Origin: Apostichopus japonicus
Taxonomy: Eukaryota > Echinodermata > Holothuroidea > Aspidochirotida > Stichopodidae
Direction: 5' to 3'
Length of the DNA stretch: 64,000 bases
Assembly: GCF_037975245.1 (NCBI RefSeq)
Contig: NC_092567.1
Location: 23,900,376-23,964,375, forward strand
The notes beneath the pieces are model-generated. The model saw only the letters and a program-made list of their open reading frames with translations. It was not told the origin of the DNA and did no database searches. Positions 40,001-49,000 of the stretch are shown one piece after another; position 1 is the stretch's first letter, and each line of letters begins with the position of its first letter. The position numbers and the translations under genes are program-made.

Positions 40001-43000
40001 TATATCCACAGACCAGCAGTGCCTAATGTGTGACGCTGCACTGCACAAATAGATTACTTTAAGAGTGTAAGCTCAGTGGTTAACGCCGGTACCTTTCAAT
40101 CTTAAGGTCCCGAGTTTGAGTCACTCAAAGATTAAAGTATGTCGTCCAGTTACAGAGTTGTTGACAATTGACAATTCATAATCATGGACGTTAAATATGA
40201 ATCTTAGAGACTGACTTGGGTCAGCTTGCTGCTTTGATAAGCCAATGATGGCTTCTTGGCGAGTTCCAGGAGGATCTAAAATACATACATACGTCCTACT
40301 CAGCAGTGATGTTGCAGCCCTTCCAGTGTCTGACTTTTGACACATTGTCTAATAGTTTGGCATTTACGACAAAATGTTACTTTTGTACATTCGTATATTA
40401 AAATTCAGTTATGCACAAATATCACACAGTATACCAGTTACTGTATATCTTTGTATTAGACAATTTACAGAGTGGAGGATGATGGAAAACGTGGTGATGA
40501 GGTTGGAAAAGAAAGTTGGAGAAGGAGGGAAGATGACAAACAATATTTTGCCTACTATACACTGTAGATCTCATTAATTAATAACTGTTAAAAAAAGTAT
40601 GTATAGAAGGTTTACTACTAATCAGCACACGTGTCTTCCTCATTCCATATATATATATTTTACTGTGGCATATTGTGCAGTAGTGTAATGCAGCCACTAC
40701 CTTACATTCAATACATGCAATATAATTGAAGTTCTCACAAAATATTGACATGTCAGTTTTTTGTCTCCTGAGGACACTGAGATGTCCTTTGCTATTAGAT
40801 GCATCCTTCACACTACTGGCCATCTGCCTACTGGTGAGATTGACTAACATCCTACTGTACACAAGGACAGAACGAACTTTTAATTGCAATGAGCATATTC
40901 GTAAACAGTTCCCTGGATTGTATGAACCATAGGCATCTTTCAGACTAGCGGGTAGGAAGCCTTGAGCTAGATGCATTGTCCCATAGGGAACTTGAATATA
41001 TTACTGTAGTATGTTAGGATGACACTCATTGTAAATTGAGCATGAAATTAGTGTCTTGTTAAATCTACAGACTTGAAGTGTTTCTTGTCAAAGAAATATG
41101 GCAGAATTATCAACACAGATAATAAAACAAATTCTGGCTGATTTTTTAAATATTTTTATATATATACAGTATGTATACTGTAGTTGTTACTCAGAGTTTC
41201 ACGCTTTGAGCGATCATATATATATATATATATATATGTTTATTAAAATGTCTCTGCCATCTACATTTGCATAATTGGGAACAAAGCCCACTTGACCTTA
41301 GGTTGGACAGCGTTCTAACTTTACCTAAGAGGGTTTGAAATTTAGATACGTATACCACTGACAATAGTGTACATTCATAGTGAGATGCGTCCCGATTTTT
41401 TTTTTAACGTAGAAAATTGTAATTCTCTTTTGAAGGAAAACTTAAAATTTAAAACGTTTTTGTTTGCTGTGATTCTATGGCACCACACCTGTCTGCTTGA
41501 AGCTCACATCTGCTGCAAAATGTTTCAACATCAAACGTTTTTATCTGGAAAAAAGGTGCGTGTATAATCTTGAAATAAATGCAATTTTCACCAGGATGCT
41601 TATGTTCCTATCATCTTTAATATTTTCCTTTGGACGGTCTTTAATATAATAGATGAGGTACTATATACACATTTAATGTATAGATGCACAAACAATGTTA
41701 TACTACTGGTATGGTAGGTTTACTGTTGGGATAAGCTCACAGAGAACTCTTTGTACCTTGCATGATGCCTTTGTTTGCAGTGCAAGTATATTAACTAGGG
41801 AACTGCTTATCGAAGTTGTGAAAGGTAAATAAAGTTGTTTTTTTTGTTTTGGTATATAAAGCTCTAAATGTATCTTGATGATAACTTGTGTTTGTATTTG
41901 ATAATGTATGTTTCATTTGACTCTGTCGTTAGAAGTTGAATATTAATATATGCGTATCTGTGGTAGATATACATGGTAACCATGGTTACAATGATAATAA
42001 TGAGAAGCATATATATAAAGGCATCTACAGCTGGTGTAGAAATGTTGTTTGTTTTTTTCTTAACTTTTTAGGCCAGTTTTTCCACTTTACTGTACAGGGT
42101 TTGTGTTAGTGTAGCATGGCCTTAAGGCAGGGTTGTCCAACCTACGGCCCGCGGGCCACAGTCGGGCCCGCCGCAGGGTTGCGTCCGGCCCGCCAGAGAT
42201 GCTCTACGGTGCGAAATTTTAGTGAGCAGATTTATTGATAACAATTTGAAGCTATATAATCAATCATTCGAACCTTCTGGGTCCCAAAAACTGCATACAG
42301 GTCAGTTTGTGTGACACTCTCTCAGCGGAGGAGGGGGCGGCTGAACTTTATTCATCTGTTTTATCAGGAAGGAAAATAAATCAGTGCGCTCTGCGCGCAG
42401 TGCTCACATTTTGTTGCCTTGGGCTTCGGGCAAAAAATCGAAAAATCAAGCGTAGGGTTCATGCGGCCCCCTCCTTCATCATAATCATTCCATGTGGCCC
42501 TCCTCTGCAAAAGGTTGGACAACCCTGCCTTAAGGTATTTACCTCTCTGACCCCTTTCACCTCTCCCCTACCTCAGCCATTAAGACACTGACATTACAAA
42601 TATCATGTGCATGGGTAGCTGTTCACCTACTGTAACAGAAAACCCACGTTTTGAAACATTTGTTGTATTTTTTATTACTCTGCAAACAAGTCAAATGTTG
42701 CTTATTTAATGTTATTTACAGTAGAGTACAGTTCCTCTGTTGGTACATTTTTAGGTGGAAAGTCAGGAAAATATTTTGCTTTGAAATTCAAGAGCCTTCT
42801 ATTTATGTACATATAATATCAAGTAATCATTTGACTCCCAAAACCCAGCAGGTAAATTACAGGAGTTGAGCAAGCTATAACCTCTAGTACGAAGGGTAGA
42901 AAATATCTGCACTGTTTGAAATTATGCCAAACCACCACTACTACTGTGTATGTAATATGCTTGCCAAATAAGTAGACCCACTTAAATGAATATCAAAGTT

Positions 43001-46000
43001 GTCATTGTTCAAAGATTCTTACATTGGGTTTTAAATTGTTATATTCTGTACAAGTTTGCATTAAGACTGCAGTTTATGTGGGCAATGTCACAATAGAAAG
43101 AAAAAAAACATGGTTTTTACTTCAAGTTCAAGATTTGACCTTTAAGAAGAAAGTGATTAAAAGTACCCTTTTTGCAGCATTTCCTTTACATCAAAGTCAT
43201 TAAAACTTTAAATCAGATAAATGTTACTCTGATAAAATAATAATAAAACAAATAAATTTGATTTCCAAGTATTTATTCTTTATATATTATATTTATGATA
43301 TAAGTCTTGGAGCTCCTTCTAAGGACAGATTAAAAAAGCTAGCATCCGCTGAGGTCAAACAATCAATTTTGTCGAGGGAAAGAACTGAGATTTAATGATG
43401 AGAAAATGTGATCCTATATATGCGGTCCCGCTGAAATAACATGACAAGGATATTAAATCTAGTTGGTATGCTGGCGGCTAAAGGGGTTGACCCAGTTTTG
43501 TGTATTTTTAGTATGTCAGGTGTCACGAACTGTGACTTAATTATGTGACAAAATACAAATAATCTGGGCTACATAGGGGATTTAAAGTATAGTATGCCTT
43601 TGCAGTACCCACTGAATTGCTTGCCTGTTTTAACACCTTGCAGCTGGGGAAACTGTGTTGACTGTAGAGGTACAACATTTTCTACTGTCTTAGGTGGAAG
43701 TTGCATTCATGAGAGAAATTGATGTTGACTGTTGGTATGTTTACAGGTTGTGTACTCAAATTGCCGTGTGTGTGTATGTGAATTTCAATGCAAACCACTA
43801 CTACATGCCTTTTAACTGATGCTTTACTAAATAGGCTTGAATAAATCTCAAGTCATGAGTTTTGAGAAGAAATGTTTTTGAAACACATTTGCTTTTGACA
43901 ATTTTCTCAAAATATTCAGAAAATCACTTGGTGGTACTAGAAGTATCAAGATCAGAGTGTCTTTTATTTACAGTATTCACTCCATTGTTACCTGTCCCCA
44001 CTCAACATAACATGCACCTTTTCATCAACCGAACCTATGGTGACATTTTAGCAGTGTACCCTCACTGACCCTATGAGGTCATACCATCTTCCCTCCTCAT
44101 CCGGTATTTACCATTTATGAAATAAAAATACCCACCTACAGTACGTGATGGAATTTTGTATCTGTAAGATATAGCTTGTCTATGAGCAGTGCATTTGGCA
44201 GACGAAATTGTCTAAAAGCAAGTTCATTATCGTAATATTTAACAGAGCCACCTTGAAATTGGGTATTCCTGGAACAGAATCTCTTAAATTATTGCTCGAC
44301 ATCCTTCTTTCATATTTATGAAATATAAAAGGTTAAGAGATGATTAAATGTTGTTTTTTAAATTATTATTTTTTACTTGTAGCATTAATTTTGAAACTTT
44401 CAAGTTCATTATCGTAATATTTTACAGAGCCGCCTTGAAATTGGGTATTCCTGGAACAGAATCTCTTAAATTATTCTTTGACATCCTTCTTTCATATTTA
44501 TGAAAAGTAAAAGGTTAAGAGATGTTTAAATGTTTTTTTTTTATTAATTTTTTTATTTTTATTTGTAGCATTAATTTTGAAACTTTACAAACAGTGTAGG
44601 AAACTTGACTTTTACAGAATGAGTTTCTGGTTCAAAAAGTGTCCCCGTTAAGGTGGATCTATAATTTAAGGTTTAGTAAAACATTATGATGTCAGTCGCA
44701 TTATTTACCAACATCGTAAAAAGCTGAATAAACGGTAACAGATTGTTCAAATGTATCTCATAACAGTGTGTGTTTTACTTGTAACTGCTCAGAGTGTGTT
44801 ACTCTTGTACAGGAACCTGAACAAAATATTTTCTTCAAATGTGTTACCAAGTACCTCTTATTTTCTCTCTTTACAGGAGAACGAGTAAAAAAGATAAGAA
44901 GACCCCGTCCCCATCAGAGGAACCCCGCCCTTATCTCCACCCTGAGTACTCAAAGGCAAAGGTCATCGACCTTGATATACGAGAAATCGTGAGGTTACCG
45001 ACAGGGTTTGAACATGACGAGTGGGTTGGTAGCACAAGTGAGTCATTGATCAGTCGTTATCATGTTAAGTTTATGATGCATTGCGTATGTGTACATTCAG
45101 ATTGTATGAATTGATGTTTGGAGGAGTTAAATCTTTTAAAGTCACTTTCTATAGGGAAACTCAGGGTTTCCTTGAGGACAGGGAATATCAAGGATGGTTG
45201 TAGTTGTCTGTCTGTCTTTGATGACGACGACGATGATGAAATAGTTTCAAATTAACTGGTCATCAGTTAATGTCAAAAAAATCTTGTCACCCTCGTATTT
45301 ATATTCTTATATATGTTGGGTAGCCTTATATAGGCATAACTGGTACAGAAAGCATGGTAGGTGTCGGTGGAAAACCATTAAGGAGTAAATTGATATGCCG
45401 TTTTGAGAGGTAGCAGACTTTCTTCAGATTTAAGACATAGATGTGTCAAGGAAGGAAAGCTGCAGCAGCTGCAAAATGCCCTGCAGTAAGGCTGCATGAA
45501 TATTCAAAGAATTAGAGATAATCTCAGCAGAGCAGCAGTGCCTATTGTGTGACACTGCACAGCAGAATACTTCCTACACAGCCTGACTACAGGATGCTGC
45601 AGCACCTACAGTATGACATTGTGCCTTTATGCACCAGAGTACTTAGATTAATGCACTCGTTGTTTCGAAAGTGAAATGAAAACATGTTTGCTACGGTTGT
45701 TTGGAGGTGTGTATTAACTAATTTAAAGTCCTTGTCAGTATAAATTACAGCAAGCTTAGAGCATTTTATCTGCTATTTGAACGGCAGTGGATTTGTAATT
45801 TTTATATATTCGTATGTTCCCAACTAGTCTGGTCACGGAGTGTGGATGTTGATACCCGAGGAATTTTGAACAACCAAGCTGGCCAGTTACAAATCATTTA
45901 GAGCCCAGGCCAAGCAATGTTTGTATTGATCTTGGTTCAACATGCTTATCTACATTGTAAACAGATGGTCTAATGTAAACTAATTTTGTATGGATCCACC

Positions 46001-49000
46001 CAACCTCTGCAAATATCACACTGTAGGCAACAATATTTTGTCATTTGACAGTGGGGTTTTCCATGTTTATATGTCAAAACTTAGATGAGTCAATGTATTT
46101 TATAGAAGTAGTAGAGGGTGCATCTTCCTTCTTTTTCTTTGTTTTTGTTGCTTTTACTTAAATTCTTCTTTTCTTTGTTTCAAAGTCGGCACTTTTGTAT
46201 AAAGTTCACAGCTTCGTGCAGAATTACTTATTAGATAGCATATTTGACCAACAATGATACTGAAAATACTAAAACTTTTTCAATATATTGATTCAAAAGG
46301 ATCTAATATTCATGTTTCATAAATGCCCATTCAGGGCAAATTTTTAAGGATTTTTTCTGGTTGTCCTTCACACAAAACAGGTCTTTACTGTTTGGTTGTC
46401 CGAAATAAAAGGCAACAAAACAGTCAAGAATGATCAATGTATTTGCACTGAGGGGAGACGTGTAGGTTCGGTGATTAGAACACCAGCTATGGACACGTAA
46501 AACTCCCGTTCGGGTGAATCATAGGCCAATACTTATTTGTTTTTTTTATTTAAGTAAATATCTCCTAAGTGATGAAGGGTGATTCCAATTTATCAGTTGT
46601 TAGGGGGGATGGGGTGGGGTTATCTAGCTACAGTGCAATCTGTATTTGATGTAATACAATTAGCAGATGACCTCCCAAGCCTGATTGTGGTGTGTCCTTA
46701 CAGAAATTTGGTCATCTCAGATATTAAAAATTTGCCATTAGGTAGATTTTGTATTTAATTGTAGTCTTGGAAATACTGAGGACTAAAAGTTGCTCACGAG
46801 TTATAGCAGAAATGTGGAGCATACCGTAACCAGGGAGTTGTTTCCATAACAACTCCCTGCCGTAACTAATGGTGAAACCAGTCTGATTGTTCTCTGTATC
46901 GCTTGAATAACCAACCCAGTAAGTGTAGGGACTCTACTTGAGATAAATTTGTATCCGTGTGTAGTTTAAATTGATGGTTGGTCTTCATTTACTGTACTCA
47001 TGTAGATACTGTGTCAACTGATTTACAAGGACTCACACTTTCGACATGGTCTTTGCTTTCGTGTTGGTGTTGTAGTGCTTCTGCACTGAGCAGGACTACC
47101 CTCATTAAAGATGACAATTATAATAAAAAAAATTAATAAAAAAAAAGGTGTGTGAAATACAATCCGTGTATGAAGGCAGCTTTTTTAAAGTGGAAATATG
47201 GGGCTAAAATTTAAACTGTATCAATAGAATATTTTGGTACAAATAGTACTGTAAGTTTTTCTCTTTTGGTGATGAATATTCAGATTACATGTTTTATATT
47301 TTTATAAGTTTGTGTATAATTTTTTTGTTCTTTCTTTCATTCCTTTTTCCAGCTCTCTCTTTCTTCAACAATATCAATTTACTTTATGGTGTTCTAGTTC
47401 ATGATTACTGCAACAATGAATCTTGCCCTGTTATGTCAGCACCTAATAATGTGTAAGTATTATTTTAATTTAAAGTCCTTAATATTTTCATTTCATATAT
47501 TTGTTTTTCACAACATGCATTTAAACGTTTACAAATAACAAATAACATGAAGAAGTAGTGAATAATACATGAAGTGAAGGAAGCGGAACAAAAAACCCTT
47601 GCGGGCTTGACGGGGTGCTTCGCTCCCTTAAAATACAGAGAAAGAGACCAATCAAAGTACAACAAAGCAAAATACACAATATCATACAATAGGACAATAA
47701 GACCATAACAAAACAATAAACCCCCCCCCCCCGAAAAAAAAAAAACAATCCAGTGCATCTGAACACCTGAGTTTGTCCATACAACAAATTGGAGTCTAAT
47801 ACTAAATGCAAGTAGCCAAATTCATACCAGTCTGTCTGTCTAATAGGTGTATATTTTCCCATGACTATGATTGCAAAAGTTCTCTCCCCACCGTCATGTT
47901 TTCATGATAATGATGGCAAACTTCTCTCCCCCCCCCACCCGTTTCTCCCCACCTCAGCAATATTTTTTTCTGGGAACGAGCAAATTATAAATGAAGGTCG
48001 AAAAGGCGACTGCCTAAAACTGTGTGTGTAAATTTGCTCAGTGATACCTGGTCATGTTATAAACAAGGCTTGTTTAGTAGCCATTTTGGACATTAAAACA
48101 CAAAGTTTATCTCATGCTTTGGGACAAAAGAGGACAAAAATTTGGAGATTGTTTTACTCTTTGCTAAAGTTGCTTTTGGGAAATTGGATATTAGTAAAAA
48201 GCTAATATTGGTGGTGTCAGCCCAACACTAGTATTAATTACTGTGATGTATTTATATGTTTGTTGTTATTGGTTTATCCAGATTCCCTTCATTGGACCAT
48301 GTCGGTAAAAAATGCTTCTATCGTTTATCTCATGCTTTATGACGGAAAGGACAAACATTTGGAGATTGTTTTACTCTTTGCTAAAATTGCTTTTGGGAAA
48401 TTGGATATTAGTGAAAGCCAATATTGGTTATGTCAGCCCCAACACTAGTATTAATTACTATGATGTATTTATGTTTGTTGTTATTGGTTTATCCAGATTC
48501 CCTTCATTGGACCATGTCGGTAAAAAATGCTTCTATCAACTGGTTTCAAATTTAGTGTACTTCCAATAGCATTCCATAGGGATACTGTTGTTCTTTGGTA
48601 TTATGTTTGTGTCTAAACTCCTGCTTTCTTCATACAGTAGATATAATAATATTGTACTTGGTATGCAATGTTCATATCATATCATAATTGCCAGGGCATG
48701 AAGAGTTGATTATTTTTCTGTATTTTACTGAAATTAATTCCCTGGTCAATTGGATAAATGTCACACATTTTACTTCATCCGTCTCTCACCTGTCGTTTCT
48801 TCCCGTCGACGTCTTCTCTCTCCAGACAATATAACTGGCAGGATGAACGAGGGAAGAAAGCCAAGTGTACTGCTCCGCAATATATCGAGTACGCAATGAC
48901 CTATTCAGAGAGACAATTCAAAGATGAGACTGTCTTCCCCACGAAGTATGGTAAGTTTAGAGGGGGAACAACATTACCCAAACGCACATCGATTTTATCC

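Larger units (their letters stand above)
19038..44876 (+). other. MOB2 intron 1 (25.8 kb)
   Basis: The donor GTAAGT is at 19038 and the acceptor CTTTACAG ends at 44876. It contains the MITEs, hAT elements, SINE and duplications listed separately. Stretches not otherwise listed (20.2-22.6, 25.3-28.0, 34-37, 42.6-44.2 kb) are AT-rich with no supported gene. Confidence 0.85.

Noticed and set aside
42307-42591. 94-codon plus-strand frame
   Set aside because: It starts inside the hAT element and runs through its terminal repeat; it is not a transposase.
46450-46520. Functional tRNA gene
   Set aside because: A- and B-box-like words are present, but no acceptor stem or cloverleaf closes; it fits a SINE head.
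47465-47862. Minus-strand frames of 97 and 113 codons
   Set aside because: They lie in MOB2 intron 3 across a C/A homopolymer and show no recognised domain.
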